From: Peptococcaceae bacterium
Lineage (GTDB): Bacteria > Bacillota > Peptococcia > Peptococcales > Peptococcaceae
DNA length: 25,794 nucleotides
Assembly (NCBI GenBank): GCA_019420345.1
Contig: JAHZHI010000045.1
Span: forward strand, 1 to 25,794
Direction of reading: 5' to 3'
Below the pieces are notes generated by a model. That model was given only the letters and a program-made list of their open reading frames with translations. It was not told the DNA's origin and did no database searches. Shown piece after piece: positions 1 through 8,467 of this stretch (position 1 is its first letter; every line of letters begins with the position of its first letter). The translations under genes were made by a program, and so were the position numbers.

Positions 1-13
1 GGCTTAAGACGAG

Positions 14-41
14 AAAAAGGCCACCTTGCGGTGACCTTTTT
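14..41 (-). terminator. Rho-independent terminator after rplQ
   Basis: A 12-bp stem (14-25 with 30-41, one mismatch) encloses a 4-base loop. Read on the minus strand it ends in a run of five T followed by a T-rich stretch. It lies about 50 bases past the rplQ stop and is the likely end of the whole ribosomal operon. The arms are A/T-tailed on both sides, so it could also work for a plus-strand unit entering from the left. Confidence 0.75.
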
Positions 42-51
42 CGACAAGCTG

Positions 52-79
52 AGACCTGAAACACGCATGTTTCAGGTCT
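52..79 (-). terminator. Perfect 11-bp hairpin between rplQ and the terminator
   Basis: The arms 52-62 and 69-79 are exact reverse complements around a 6-base loop. Neither strand has a real U-run beside it. It is therefore more likely a 3'-end stabilising stem, or the first part of a double terminator with the hairpin at 14-41, than a terminator by itself. Confidence 0.5.
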
Positions 80-93
80 TTGTGCTGATATTC

Positions 94-432
94 TTATACC
101 AACTCAAGAATAGCCATTGGTGCTGCGTCGCCGCGACGGAAGCCAGTCTTCAGTACGCGGGTGTAGCCACCATTGCGATCCTTGTAAGATGGAGCGATCT
201 CATGGAAGAGCTTGTATGCAACATCTTCGTCCATAAGATAGCCGACTGCCTGACGATATGCAGCCAAGTCACCCTTCTTACCTAAGGTGATCATTTTATC
301 CACCATGCGACGAACTTCTTTCGCCTTAACTTCGGTGGTTTCAACCTTGCCGTGCATCAGCACGGAGGTGGTCATATTACGGAGAATCGCACGACGGTGT
401 GCGCTGTTATGCCCGATTTTACGATGATTCAT
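94..432 (-). CDS. rplQ: 50S ribosomal protein L17
   Basis: L17 binds 23S rRNA near the peptide exit tunnel of the large subunit. The 112-residue protein opens with the family's N-terminal signature (MNHRKIGHNSAHRRAILRN) and contains the conserved KVETTEVKAKEVRRMVDKMI segment. Length is at the short end of the bacterial range, without a C-terminal extension. The start has an AAGGAGG ribosome binding site. It is the last gene of the operon, 15 bases after rpoA, and is followed by hairpins that end transcription. Confidence 0.97.
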   Translation of the reverse strand: MNHRKIGHNSAHRRAILRNMTTSVLMHGKVETTEVKAKEVRRMVDKMITLGKKGDLAAYRQAVGYLMDEDVAYKLFHEIAPSYKDRNGGYTRVLKTGFRRGDAAPMAILELV

Positions 433-447
433 CCCTGAACCTCCTTA

Positions 448-1395
448 TTATTCCTCGTTAGATTTTAATGACAAGCCGAGGGCACTCATCTTCTTCTGAA
501 CTTCTTCGAGAGACTTCTTCCCAAGATTACGTACCTTCATCATGTCGTCCTTGCTCTTCTGCGTCAGCTCAAGAACCGTATTGATACCGGCACGCTTCAA
601 GCAGTTGTAGGAACGAACAGAAAGATCAAGTTCTTCGATGGTCATATCGAGGACCTTATCCTTTTCTTCTTCTTCCTTCTCGATCATGACCTGCATATCA
701 CGCATGTTGTCATTCAAGCCGATAAACAGCTGCAAATGATCAACCAGGATGCGCGCTGCCAAAGACAGTGCATCGGCTGGCTTGATGTTGCCATTGCAGG
801 AAATGTCCATGATGAGCTTGTCGTATTCGGTATTGTTACCAACACGGGTATCTTCAATGGAGAAATTAACCTTATGTACAGGTGTGTAGATAGAATCAAT
901 AGGAATGGTACCGATTGGCAGACCTTCCTTTTTGTTCTTATCTGCTGACACATAGCCACGTCCAGTTTCAACGACCATTTCGATATACAAACGACTGTTT
1001 GTATCCAAAGTGGCGATGTGTAAATCTTTGTTCAACACTTCAACGGCGTCTGTGGTGATGATATCACCTGCAGTGACTTCGCCTTCTTCACTAGCATCGA
1101 TGATGATGATCTGTGGTTCGTCCGATGTGCTCTTCAGCGCCAGAGATTTGATATTGAGAATGATCTCAGCGACATCTTCCTTGACGCCAGGCACCGTGGA
1201 GAACTCATGCAAAACACCGTCAATTTTAATGGATGTGACTGCTGCCCCTGGAATAGAGGATAAGAGAATACGGCGTAGTGAATTCCCCAGTGTTACACCA
1301 TAGCCTCGTTCAAGTGGTTCGACAACGAATTTGCCATAGGTATTGTCATCACTTTGCTCAACACATTCAATGCGTGGCTTTTCTATTTCAATCAT
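448..1395 (-). CDS. rpoA: DNA-directed RNA polymerase alpha subunit
   Basis: Alpha dimerises to nucleate RNA polymerase assembly and contacts UP elements and activators. The 315-residue protein has the usual length and two domains. The N-terminal assembly domain (about 1-230) carries the LGNSLRRILLSSIPGAAV dimerisation motif. The C-terminal DNA-binding domain (about 250-310) carries SVRSYNCLKRAGI, in which R261 matches the DNA-contacting Arg265 of E. coli, and VRNLGKKSLEEV. An acidic linker (EKEEEEKDK) joins the two. GGGAGG precedes the ATG. It sits between rpsD and rplQ as in Clostridia and E. coli. Confidence 0.98.
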   Translation of the reverse strand: MIEIEKPRIECVEQSDDNTYGKFVVEPLERGYGVTLGNSLRRILLSSIPGAAVTSIKIDGVLHEFSTVPGVKEDVAEIILNIKSLALKSTSDEPQIIIIDASEEGEVTAGDIITTDAVEVLNKDLHIATLDTNSRLYIEMVVETGRGYVSADKNKKEGLPIGTIPIDSIYTPVHKVNFSIEDTRVGNNTEYDKLIMDISCNGNIKPADALSLAARILVDHLQLFIGLNDNMRDMQVMIEKEEEEKDKVLDMTIEELDLSVRSYNCLKRAGINTVLELTQKSKDDMMKVRNLGKKSLEEVQKKMSALGLSLKSNEE

Positions 1396-1446
1396 TCATA
1401 ATCCTCCCATATGATAGGCTCTGCAGATTGTTACGATGCTAAAGGA

Positions 1447-2040
1447 TTACTTGTTGTACAATTCGACGATCATCTGTTCATTAACAGGGATGTCGATTTC
1501 TTCGCGCTTAGGAACAGCAACGATTTTTACGCTGTGGTTCGCAGCATCGAGTTCCATCCAGGATGGAATGTGAGCAAGATCCTGATTTGCCAGGAATTCT
1601 TTGAAGTGTGGAGAGTTGGCGCTCTTTTCCTTCATCTGGATCACATCGCCAACCTTCACCTGCATGGAAGGAATGTTAGCCTTCTTGCCATTGATGGTGA
1701 AGTGATTGTGAACAACCATCTGACGGCATTCACGACGGGTTTTACCAAAACCAGCGCGGAAAACAACGTTGTCGAAACGCTGTTCGAGCATGACGATCAG
1801 GTTTTCACCTGCAGGACCTTCCAGCTTCTTAGCTTTTTCAAAGTAGTTTCTGAAAGGTTTTTCCATTACGCCATAGATGAATTTGGCTTTCTGCTTTTCT
1901 TGCAACTGCATGCCGTATTCGCTCTGTTTCTTGCGCATTCTCTTTGGTTCACGGTTAGATTCTTTGCTGTAACCAAGTTCAGCAGGAGAAATGCCCAATG
2001 CACGGCATCTTTTAACGATTGGTTCTCTGTTTCTTGCCAT
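1447..2040 (-). CDS. rpsD: 30S ribosomal protein S4
   Basis: S4 is a primary 16S rRNA binder that starts small-subunit assembly. In many bacteria it also represses its own operon. The 197-residue protein has the N-terminal S4 domain and a C-terminal S4 RNA-binding fold at about 86-134 (RFDNVVFRAGFGKTRRECRQ, FTINGKKANIP). Only Cys12 and Cys105 are present, so this is the zinc-free form. It is encoded in the alpha operon between rpsK and rpoA, unlike Bacillus subtilis, where rpsD is elsewhere. AAGGAGG precedes the ATG. Confidence 0.97.
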   Translation of the reverse strand: MARNREPIVKRCRALGISPAELGYSKESNREPKRMRKKQSEYGMQLQEKQKAKFIYGVMEKPFRNYFEKAKKLEGPAGENLIVMLEQRFDNVVFRAGFGKTRRECRQMVVHNHFTINGKKANIPSMQVKVGDVIQMKEKSANSPHFKEFLANQDLAHIPSWMELDAANHSVKIVAVPKREEIDIPVNEQMIVELYNK

Positions 2041-2055
2041 TAGATTGAACCCTCC

Positions 2056-2451
2056 TTATACTCTTCTGCGTTTAGGTGGACGGCAACCATTGTGTGGAAT
2101 TGGTGTAACGTCCTTGATCATGCTGACTTCGAGACCAGCTGCCTGCAAAGCACGGATAGCGGCTTCACGACCAGCGCCAGGACCCTTTACAAGGCATTCG
2201 ATTTCCTTGAGACCATGTTCCATGGCAGCCTTTGCAGCAGTTTCAGCAGCAACCTGAGCAGCGTATGGGGTGCTCTTACGAGAACCACGGAAGCCCATGC
2301 CACCGGCACTAGCCCAGCTAATGGCGTTACCATTCACGTCAGTGATGGTTACGAGAGTATTGTTAAAGCTGCTCTTGATGTGAGCAACGCCTTTTTCAAT
2401 GTTCTTGCGTTCTTTACGACGAACGCGCGTCGTTTTTCTTGGTTTTGCCAC
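2056..2451 (-). CDS. rpsK: 30S ribosomal protein S11
   Basis: S11 forms part of the platform that holds the Shine-Dalgarno helix of mRNA. The 131-residue protein has the family pattern: a basic N terminus, AHIKSSFNNTLVTITD near residue 23, and the C-terminal signature DVTPIPHNGCRPPKRRRV. The start is GTG at 2451 (GTG GCA AAA CCA). Its upstream purine tract (AGGGGTGA) is weaker than at most neighbours, but no other start lies nearby. It is 15 bases after rpsM. Confidence 0.97.
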   Translation of the reverse strand: MAKPRKTTRVRRKERKNIEKGVAHIKSSFNNTLVTITDVNGNAISWASAGGMGFRGSRKSTPYAAQVAAETAAKAAMEHGLKEIECLVKGPGAGREAAIRALQAAGLEVSMIKDVTPIPHNGCRPPKRRRV

Positions 2452-2466
2452 TTTGTCTCACCCCTA

Positions 2467-2832
2467 TTACTTTTTACGCTTACCAGCTGCAGACTTTTTA
2501 CCCTTGCGGGTTCTAGCGTTCGTCTTGGTGTTCTGACCACGAACAGGCAGACCTTTTCTGTGACGGATGCCGCGATAGCAACCGATTTCGGTCAGACGCT
2601 TGATGTTGAGGCTGACTTCACGACGAAGATCACCTTCGACGGTGTAATCGTCGATCAGACGACGAAGCTTTTCTTCTTCTTCTTCGGTCAGATCACGAAC
2701 ACGGGTGTCAGGATTGATTCCAGCTTCTGCAACGAGTTTTTCAGCGGTTGGACCGCCGATGCCATATATATAGGTAAGACCGATAACGATACGTTTATCT
2801 CTTGGCAGGTCGATACCAGCAATTCTTGCCAT
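2467..2832 (-). CDS. rpsM: 30S ribosomal protein S13
   Basis: S13 lies in the head of the small subunit, contacts the P-site tRNA and forms bridges to L5. The 121-residue protein shows MARIAGIDLPRDKRIVIGLT, the helix-two-turn-helix region TYIYGIGGPTAEKLV, and the signature RGIRHRKGLPVRGQNTKTNA, followed by a lysine-rich tail that reaches the P site. GGAGG precedes the ATG. It is the first protein gene of the classical alpha block, following rpmJ. Confidence 0.98.
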   Translation of the reverse strand: MARIAGIDLPRDKRIVIGLTYIYGIGGPTAEKLVAEAGINPDTRVRDLTEEEEEKLRRLIDDYTVEGDLRREVSLNIKRLTEIGCYRGIRHRKGLPVRGQNTKTNARTRKGKKSAAGKRKK

Positions 2833-2856
2833 TTAATGCACCTCCTGGGTTACTGA

Positions 2857-2970
2857 TTAGCCTTGTACTTGTTTATGCTTTGGGTTTTCGCAAATCACCA
2901 TAACGCGACCTTTGCGCTTGATGACTTTGCATTTTTCACACATCGGTTTTACGGATGCTCTAACTTTCAT
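2857..2970 (-). CDS. rpmJ: 50S ribosomal protein L36 (zinc-binding form)
   Basis: This 37-residue protein reads MKVRASVKPMCEKCKVIKRK and ends in NPKHKQVQG. Cys11, Cys14, Cys27 and His32 form the zinc ribbon of the C+ form of L36, which joins the large subunit late in assembly. A GGAGG lies just upstream of the ATG at 2970. It occupies the usual place between infA and rpsM. Some bacteria carry a zinc-free paralog elsewhere; none is in this window. Confidence 0.96.
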   Translation of the reverse strand: MKVRASVKPMCEKCKVIKRKGRVMVICENPKHKQVQG

Positions 2971-3003
2971 ATTATGAAGCCTCCTTGTGAGAAACTCGAA
3001 TTT

Positions 3004-3219
3004 TTACTTAAATCTATAGGTGATTCTGCCACGTGTCAGATCGTATGGGGAAAGTTCCACCGTTACACGATCTCCAGGCAAAATCTTAATAAAGTTCATA
3101 CGAATCTTTCCGCTGATATGAGCCAATATGGTATAACCGTTTTCCAGTTCGACCTTAAACATGGCATTCGGTAGAGATTCAACAACTGTGCCTTGAAGCT
3201 CAATAACGTCTTTACTCAT
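3004..3219 (-). CDS. infA: Translation initiation factor IF-1
   Basis: IF-1 blocks the A site of the 30S subunit during initiation together with IF-2 and IF-3. The 71-residue protein is a single S1/OB fold and shows IELQGTVVESLPNAMFKVEL and GDRVTVELSPYDLTRGRITY, as usual. AAGGAG precedes the ATG. The gene follows map by only 14 bases. The small KOW-domain gene often found between map and infA in Bacillota is absent. Confidence 0.97.
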   Translation of the reverse strand: MSKDVIELQGTVVESLPNAMFKVELENGYTILAHISGKIRMNFIKILPGDRVTVELSPYDLTRGRITYRFK

Positions 3220-3233
3220 GTTTTTCTCCTTTT

Positions 3234-3983
3234 TTATAGAGCGGTTAAAATGACTGGTCCATCTTCAGTGATTGCGATGGTATTTTCATAATGACAGGAA
3301 AGCTTACCATCTAAAGTGATTGTTGTCCAGTTATCCTGCAGAACCTCAACTTCGTACGTACCAAGGTTGATCATTGGTTCTACAGCCAGACACATACCAA
3401 CTTTTAGACGAGGACCATGTCCCGGCTTCCCATAGTTTGGAATCTGTGGATCTTCATGCATTTTTGTGCCAATGCCATGACCGCAGAAATCACGGACAAC
3501 GCCGTATCCGCGATCTTCAGCATAAACCTGAATTGCATGACCGATATCTGACAGACGATTGCCTTCAACAGCTTGTTCCATACCGCAGAAGAAGCTTTGG
3601 CGTGTATCGTCGATCAGCTTTTGTGCTTCTTCGGAGATTTCTCCGCAAGCGATCGTTCTCGCTGCATCTCCATGGTAGCCATTCAAGATGGCACCAACAT
3701 CGAAGCTGATGATATCCCCTTCGCGAACAATAATGTCCGCAGAAGGGATACCATGTACGACAACTTCGTTAATAGAGGCACAGATCGAACCAGGAAATCC
3801 ACAATAATTCTTGAAGGAAGGAATTGCTCCCCTGCTTCGAATGTAACGCTCTGCAATTTCATCAAGCTCGAGCGTGCTCATACCTGGGCGAATAGACTCT
3901 GCCAATAATTGATGAGTCTCGGCAACGATGCGGCCCGCTTCACGCATTAAATCGATTTCGTGAGAAGATTTAATAGTAATCAT
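3234..3983 (-). CDS. map: Methionine aminopeptidase, type I
   Basis: It removes the initiator methionine from new proteins in the cytosol. The 249-residue protein has the pita-bread fold of the short type Ia class with no N-terminal extension. The five metal ligands are visible: Asp95 (SFDVGA), Asp106 (HGDAARTI), His169 (GHGIG), Glu202 (AVEPM) and Glu233 (HYENT). His77 (VVHGIP) is the conserved substrate-binding histidine. It overlaps the adk stop by 4 bases (ATGA), which suggests translational coupling. Confidence 0.97.
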   Translation of the reverse strand: MITIKSSHEIDLMREAGRIVAETHQLLAESIRPGMSTLELDEIAERYIRSRGAIPSFKNYCGFPGSICASINEVVVHGIPSADIIVREGDIISFDVGAILNGYHGDAARTIACGEISEEAQKLIDDTRQSFFCGMEQAVEGNRLSDIGHAIQVYAEDRGYGVVRDFCGHGIGTKMHEDPQIPNYGKPGHGPRLKVGMCLAVEPMINLGTYEVEVLQDNWTTITLDGKLSCHYENTIAITEDGPVILTAL

Positions 3984-4630
3984 GCTTCATGCCCCAATTT
4001 TTGCATGATTTCCTTCGTGACGAGAGCCATGTCTTGATCCCCATTGATAGGAATCAAATCGCCTTTTTCCTTGTAATAGGCAATGAGTGGCGCTGTGTTC
4101 TTTTCATAGACGGAAAGTCTATTGTGGGCAGTTTCTTCAGTGTCATCATCACGTTGATACAAGGCGCTGCCATCATTATCGCAAATTCCTTCAACCTTAG
4201 GTGGGTTGAACAGCGTATGATAGGATGCTTTGCATGTTGGGCAAATGCGACGACCGGTCAGTCTGGCAACCAGCTTATCGAGAGGAACTTCGATATCGAC
4301 AGCTCCATCAAGCTTGTAGCCAAGATCCTTCATGATCTGGTCTAATGCATCTGCCTGGGCGACTGTGCGAGGAAATCCGTCAAGGATGAACCCCTTCTTG
4401 CAGTCCTCTTCTGCCAGACGTTCGCGGACGATGCCAATGGTGACTTCGTCTGGCACGAGCTCACCACGATCCATATAGCTTTTAGCTTCCAAGCCAAGAG
4501 CGGTCTGATCTTGCTGAGCTTTTCTGAACATATCCCCTGTTGAGATATGTGGAACGTCGAGAATTTTTTTCAATTCATCAGCCTGGGTGCCTTTACCAGC
4601 ACCCGGAGGGCCCATTAGTAAGATATGCAT
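3980..4630 (-). CDS. adk: Adenylate kinase
   Basis: It interconverts ATP + AMP and 2 ADP in the cytosol and sets the adenylate energy charge. The 216-residue protein has the P-loop GPPGAGKGT (7-15), the AMP-binding STGDMFR, the FILDGFPRT motif (81-89), and a long-form LID domain. The LID carries a structural zinc site made by Cys130, Cys133, Cys150 and Asp153, which is typical of Gram-positive enzymes. It sits between secY and map as in other Bacillota. Confidence 0.98.
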   Translation of the reverse strand: MHILLMGPPGAGKGTQADELKKILDVPHISTGDMFRKAQQDQTALGLEAKSYMDRGELVPDEVTIGIVRERLAEEDCKKGFILDGFPRTVAQADALDQIMKDLGYKLDGAVDIEVPLDKLVARLTGRRICPTCKASYHTLFNPPKVEGICDNDGSALYQRDDDTEETAHNRLSVYEKNTAPLIAYYKEKGDLIPINGDQDMALVTKEIMQKLGHEA

Positions 4631-4647
4631 TTTCTCACCCTCTATTA

Positions 4648-5898
4648 TTATTTCATAAAGCCTTCGTAGTTTCTCATCATCATATTGGACTCAATCTGCT
4701 TCATTGTGTCAATTGCAACACCAACAACAATCAAGAGAGAGGTACCGCCAAAGTACAGGTCCATACCAGCTACGCCCATGAGAATAGCTGGCAGCACAGC
4801 GATTGCTGCGAGGAACAGACCACCGAAGAAGGTGATACGACTCATGACTTTCATAATATATTCGCTGGTTGGGCGACCTGGTCTGATACCAGGAATGAAC
4901 CCACCATTCTTACGAATATTATCAGCCACATCGATTGGGTTGAAGGTAATTGAAGAATAGAAGTAGGTGAAGAAGATGATCAACACAGCATATACCAAGT
5001 TGTAGCCAACATTGGTAAATGAGAAGTGCTGACTGATCCAGACGGCTGCTGCATTGTCTGGGAAGAAGTTAGCGATTGTGCCAGGGATAAACATCAAGCT
5101 CATCGCAAAGATGACTGGAATAACCCCAGCGGAGTTGACTTTAATAGGAATATGAGTGGACTGGCCACCATACATCTTGCGACCAACAACGCGTTTTGCG
5201 TACTGAACTGGTACGCGGCGTTCACCCTGGTTCACGATAATGACGCATACAATTGCGATCAACGCAACGATTAAGAAAAGCAAGATGTACACGATATTCA
5301 TAATGCCTTGCTGCGCATACTCAACCAAATATGCAATCCCTCCAGGGATTCTGGAAACAATCCCTGCAAAAATGATCAAACTGATCCCATTGCCAATCCC
5401 CTTTTCGGTGATCAACTCACCGATCCACATCAAGCAAGCAGTACCAGCAGTAAGAGAGAGTACAATGATGATGATGCTCATCACAGAAGTATCCGTCAAC
5501 ACAGAGCGGAGCACGCCCAAAGAAAGGCCAAGGGCCTGAACGAATCCAAGAACGACAGTCAAGTATCTTGTGTATTCAACAATTTTCTTGCGGTCGTCTT
5601 TTGCAATCGCTTCCAACCGAGGAAAAATAACAGTCAGAAGCTGAATGATGATGGACGCGTTAATATAAGGCGTGATGCTCATTGCAAAAATGGAAACATT
5701 TTTCAGTGCGCTCCCTGAGATCGTATCGAAGAACCCAAGGATTTTAATGCTGTCAATCAGTTGTGCAATCTGTGTTTTGTCAATGCCCGGAACTGGAATG
5801 TGACTCCCAATGCGGAAAATCAAGAACATCATTAAAGTAAAGAGGATCTTCTTGCGCATCTCTTGAGTTTTAAGGGCGTCACGCAAGGTCTCTAACAT
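4648..5898 (-). CDS. secY: Protein translocase subunit SecY
   Basis: SecY is the membrane channel of the Sec translocon and works with SecE, SecG and SecA. It would export the SLH proteins encoded further right. The 416-residue protein has about ten hydrophobic segments, the N-terminal RIGSHIPVPG motif (29-38), the plug/TM2 region (SIFAMSITPYINASI), and cytoplasmic loops with GERRVPVQYAKR and PGIRPGRPTSEYI. Its ATG overlaps the rplO stop codon by one base (TAATG), so the two are probably translationally coupled. Confidence 0.98.
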   Translation of the reverse strand: MLETLRDALKTQEMRKKILFTLMMFLIFRIGSHIPVPGIDKTQIAQLIDSIKILGFFDTISGSALKNVSIFAMSITPYINASIIIQLLTVIFPRLEAIAKDDRKKIVEYTRYLTVVLGFVQALGLSLGVLRSVLTDTSVMSIIIIVLSLTAGTACLMWIGELITEKGIGNGISLIIFAGIVSRIPGGIAYLVEYAQQGIMNIVYILLFLIVALIAIVCVIIVNQGERRVPVQYAKRVVGRKMYGGQSTHIPIKVNSAGVIPVIFAMSLMFIPGTIANFFPDNAAAVWISQHFSFTNVGYNLVYAVLIIFFTYFYSSITFNPIDVADNIRKNGGFIPGIRPGRPTSEYIMKVMSRITFFGGLFLAAIAVLPAILMGVAGMDLYFGGTSLLIVVGVAIDTMKQIESNMMMRNYEGFMK

Positions 5899-6347
5899 TA
5901 GTCAATAACCTCTACGGTGCCACCAGCAGCTTCGATCTTTTCTTTTGCAGAAGCGCTGAATGCATGAGCCTTAACGGTAAGAGCTTTGGTGATTTCACCA
6001 TTACCGAGGACCTTGACACCGCCATTTTTCATTTGTTTTACTTTTCCACATTCAACGAGAGATTCAGGCGTAACAACGGTGCCTGCATCAAATGCATCTA
6101 AAGTTGCAACATTGATGGTGGAGTAAGTAACTTTGAACTTCGCATTGCTAAAACCACGTTTTGGGAGACGACGCTGGATAGGGGTCTGACCACCTTCGAA
6201 TGCAGGACCTTTCCCACCACCGGAACGTGCTTTCTGACCCTTATGGCCTTTACCGGAAGTTTTGCCAAGGCCGGAGCCGATACCGCGACCTTTGCGCTTC
6301 AATGCGTGTTTAGAACCGTCAGCTGGTTGTAATTCATGCAGTTTCAA
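5898..6347 (-). CDS. rplO: 50S ribosomal protein L15
   Basis: L15 joins the large subunit late and organises 23S rRNA. The 149-residue protein starts MKLHELQPADGSKH, has the glycine-rich basic tail (GRGIGSGLGKTSGKGHKGQK), and shows GFEGGQ-like and LPKRGF motifs. The start is TTG at 6347, with AGGAGGTGA about ten bases upstream and no in-frame ATG nearby. It lies between rpmD and secY. Confidence 0.96.
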   Translation of the reverse strand: MKLHELQPADGSKHALKRKGRGIGSGLGKTSGKGHKGQKARSGGGKGPAFEGGQTPIQRRLPKRGFSNAKFKVTYSTINVATLDAFDAGTVVTPESLVECGKVKQMKNGGVKVLGNGEITKALTVKAHAFSASAKEKIEAAGGTVEVID

Positions 6348-6365
6348 TGTAACGTCACCTCCTAA

Positions 6366-6548
6366 TTAGTTGATTTCTTCTACAGTGACGAGATGATTGA
6401 TTTTATTCACCATGCCACGGATGGAAGCATTATCAGGACGTACTACGGTGCTATTCGTTTTACGTAAGCCAAGCGCCTTAACGACTTTTCTTTGAGCTTC
6501 ACTGGCACCGATTACACTACGGGTTAAAGTGATTTTCAATTCTGCCAT
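6366..6548 (-). CDS. rpmD: 50S ribosomal protein L30
   Basis: A small large-subunit protein of 60 residues with the family pattern LKITLTRSVIGASEAQRKVV, ALGLRKTNSTVV and NKINHLVTVEE. Two adjacent ATG codons exist (6551 and 6548). The AGGAGG is only three bases from the first and six from the second, so the second is chosen. It lies between rpsE and rplO, the normal spc order. Confidence 0.95.
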   Translation of the reverse strand: MAELKITLTRSVIGASEAQRKVVKALGLRKTNSTVVRPDNASIRGMVNKINHLVTVEEIN

Positions 6549-6559
6549 CATGGACCTCC

Positions 6560-7069
6560 TTAGCCTAAGATCTCTTCAACAGTTTTGCCACGAAGTTTGG
6601 CAACCTGTTCAGCACTCTTCATGCTCTGAAGACCTTGCATCGTTGCACGAACGATATTGATCTGGTTGTCGGAACGCAGGGACTTGGTAAGGATATTAGA
6701 AATACCAGCCAATTCAGCAACGGCACGAACTGCGCCGCCTGCGATAACCCCAGTACCTTCAGAAGCAGGCTTCAGCATAACGCGTGCTGCGCCGAAACGA
6801 CCAACGGTTTCATGAGGAATGGTGCCACCGTTGACAACAGGCACGCGAATGAGATTCTTCTTAGCGTCTTCAACGCCTTTACGAATGGCTTCAGGAACTT
6901 CACTGGCTTTACCCATGCCAACACCGACAATACCGTCACCGTTACCAACGACGACGAGGGCGCTGAAGCTGAAACGACGACCACCTTTTACAACCTTTGC
7001 AACGCGGTTGATGGTTACTACACGTTCCTCTAAATCAAGTACACTTGCATCGATAATTTCTCTTGTCAC
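6560..7069 (-). CDS. rpsE: 30S ribosomal protein S5
   Basis: S5 contributes to decoding accuracy and mRNA helicase activity at the small-subunit entry. The 169-residue protein has the double-stranded-RNA-binding N domain (VVTINRVAKVVKGGRRFSF, VGNGDGIVGVGMGKASEVPE) and the C-terminal domain (GTGVIAGGAVRAVAELAGI, SLRSDNQINIVRA). The start is GTG at 7069 with AAGGAGG seven bases upstream. It lies between rplR and rpmD. Confidence 0.97.
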   Translation of the reverse strand: MTREIIDASVLDLEERVVTINRVAKVVKGGRRFSFSALVVVGNGDGIVGVGMGKASEVPEAIRKGVEDAKKNLIRVPVVNGGTIPHETVGRFGAARVMLKPASEGTGVIAGGAVRAVAELAGISNILTKSLRSDNQINIVRATMQGLQSMKSAEQVAKLRGKTVEEILG

Positions 7070-7092
7070 GTTTTTCCCTCCTTCAGCGTTTA

Positions 7093-7446
7093 TTAGAAGT
7101 CTAAGCCAGCTTCTCTGGCACCTTCAGCCAAAGCCTTGACACGGCCATGATAAATGTTACCCCCACGGTCGAAAACAACCTTGGTGATACCAGCGTCAAG
7201 TGCTTTTTTAGCAACAGCTTCACCGACAGCCTTCGCAGCATCGGTCTTTGTGCCTTCAGATTCTACGTTCAAGGTGGAAGCGCTTACGAGCGTTACACCT
7301 TTGGTATCGTCAATGATCTGCGCATAAACGTGCTTTGCGCTGCGGAAAACAGCGAGGCGAGGACGTTCAGGTGTACCCGTAATGCGGAAACGCATTCTTT
7401 TATGCTTATGCGCGCGAATCTTTTTTCTAGGATATTCTTTTTTCAA
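7093..7446 (-). CDS. rplR: 50S ribosomal protein L18
   Basis: L18 binds 5S rRNA with L5 and brings it into the large subunit. The 117-residue protein shows RMRFRITGTPERPRLAVFRS, HVYAQIIDDTKGVTLVSAST and the C-terminal FDRGGNIYHGRVKALAEGAR signature. The start is TTG at 7446 with AAGGAG nine bases upstream. The first in-frame ATG would remove part of the conserved basic N terminus. It lies between rplF and rpsE. Confidence 0.96.
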   Translation of the reverse strand: MKKEYPRKKIRAHKHKRMRFRITGTPERPRLAVFRSAKHVYAQIIDDTKGVTLVSASTLNVESEGTKTDAAKAVGEAVAKKALDAGITKVVFDRGGNIYHGRVKALAEGAREAGLDF

Positions 7447-7470
7447 AACGGTTCACTCCTTTCCCGCCTA

Positions 7471-8016
7471 TTACTTCGTGCCGGTCTTACCAGCCTTAAT
7501 CTTAACAACTTCGCCTTCGTAACGAATACCTTTACCTTTGTAAGGTTCTGGTGGACGTACGTTGCGAACGTCAGCAGCGATAGCGCCAACGAGCTGCTTG
7601 TCAATACCTTTGACAACGATCTTGGTCTGTTCCGGAACTTCGAAAGTAATACCGTCAACAGGTTCCATTTCTACTGGATGAGAGTAGCCGGCACTGATAA
7701 CGAGCTTGTTGCCCTGAAGAGCTGCTCTGTAACCGACACCTTTCATGGTCAGAGTCTTGGAATAGCCATCGGTGACACCAACGACCATGTTGTTGATCAG
7801 GCTGCGGGTCAAGCCCCAAAGTGCATTATATGTTTTCACGTCGCCATTTGGGCAAGCGACAACGATTTCTCCGTTTTCAGCTTTGATTACCATATCAGGA
7901 TGGAGAGCCTTAGTGAGCTCGCCTTTAGGACCTTTTACAGTAACAACGTTGTCTTCGGAGATTTCAACAGTAACACCATCTGGGATGGCGACTGGAAGTT
8001 TACCAATACGAGACAT
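7471..8016 (-). CDS. rplF: 50S ribosomal protein L6
   Basis: L6 sits at the base of the L7/L12 stalk near the factor-binding site. The 181-residue protein has two repeated L6 domains, the N-terminal SRIGKLPVAIPDGV, and the C-terminal signature RPPEPYKGKGIRYEGE. GGAGG precedes the ATG. It lies between rpsH and rplR. Confidence 0.97.
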   Translation of the reverse strand: MSRIGKLPVAIPDGVTVEISEDNVVTVKGPKGELTKALHPDMVIKAENGEIVVACPNGDVKTYNALWGLTRSLINNMVVGVTDGYSKTLTMKGVGYRAALQGNKLVISAGYSHPVEMEPVDGITFEVPEQTKIVVKGIDKQLVGAIAADVRNVRPPEPYKGKGIRYEGEVVKIKAGKTGTK

Positions 8017-8038
8017 GTTTTACCCTCCTAAGACAAAT

Positions 8039-8437
8039 TTACCAAATGTAGCAGATAACTTCGCCGCCCAAGCCGGCTTTACGTGCTTCTTTATCGGTCA
8101 TGATCCCCTTAGAGGTGGAGATGATGGCGATACCGAGACCACCGAGGACTTTAGGAACGTTATCACTCTTGCAATAACGTCTGAGACCTGGCTTGGAGAT
8201 TCTCTTCAGGCCGCTAATAACGCGTTCGCGATTTGGACCATACTTCAGGGAAACAACGATCTTCCCTTGAACATTATCATCAACTACTTCGAAGTCCTTG
8301 ATGAAACCTTCTTCTTTAAGAATTTCAGCAAGGTGAACTTTGGTCTTAGAAGCAGGAATTTCTACTTTTTCATGCATTTGCATGTTTGCATTGCGGATAC
8401 GAGTTAAGAAATCCGCGATTGGATCTGACATTACCAT
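8039..8437 (-). CDS. rpsH: 30S ribosomal protein S8
   Basis: S8 is a central-domain 16S rRNA binder. In E. coli it also represses the spc operon. The 132-residue protein starts with (MV)MSDPIADFLTRIRNANM and ends with the signature STSKGIMTDKEARKAGLGGE. The first ATG (8437) is ten bases from AGGAGG, and the second (8431) is sixteen bases away. The first is kept, although homologs often begin at the second. Confidence 0.96.
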   Translation of the reverse strand: MVMSDPIADFLTRIRNANMQMHEKVEIPASKTKVHLAEILKEEGFIKDFEVVDDNVQGKIVVSLKYGPNRERVISGLKRISKPGLRRYCKSDNVPKVLGGLGIAIISTSKGIMTDKEARKAGLGGEVICYIW

Positions 8438-8467
8438 TAAATGATGACCTCCTTCCGAATGTGATGC

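Noticed and set aside
1411..2043. Plus-strand open frame of 210 codons opposite rpsD
   Set aside because: S4 on the minus strand is clear. The overlapping frame has no recognisable domain.
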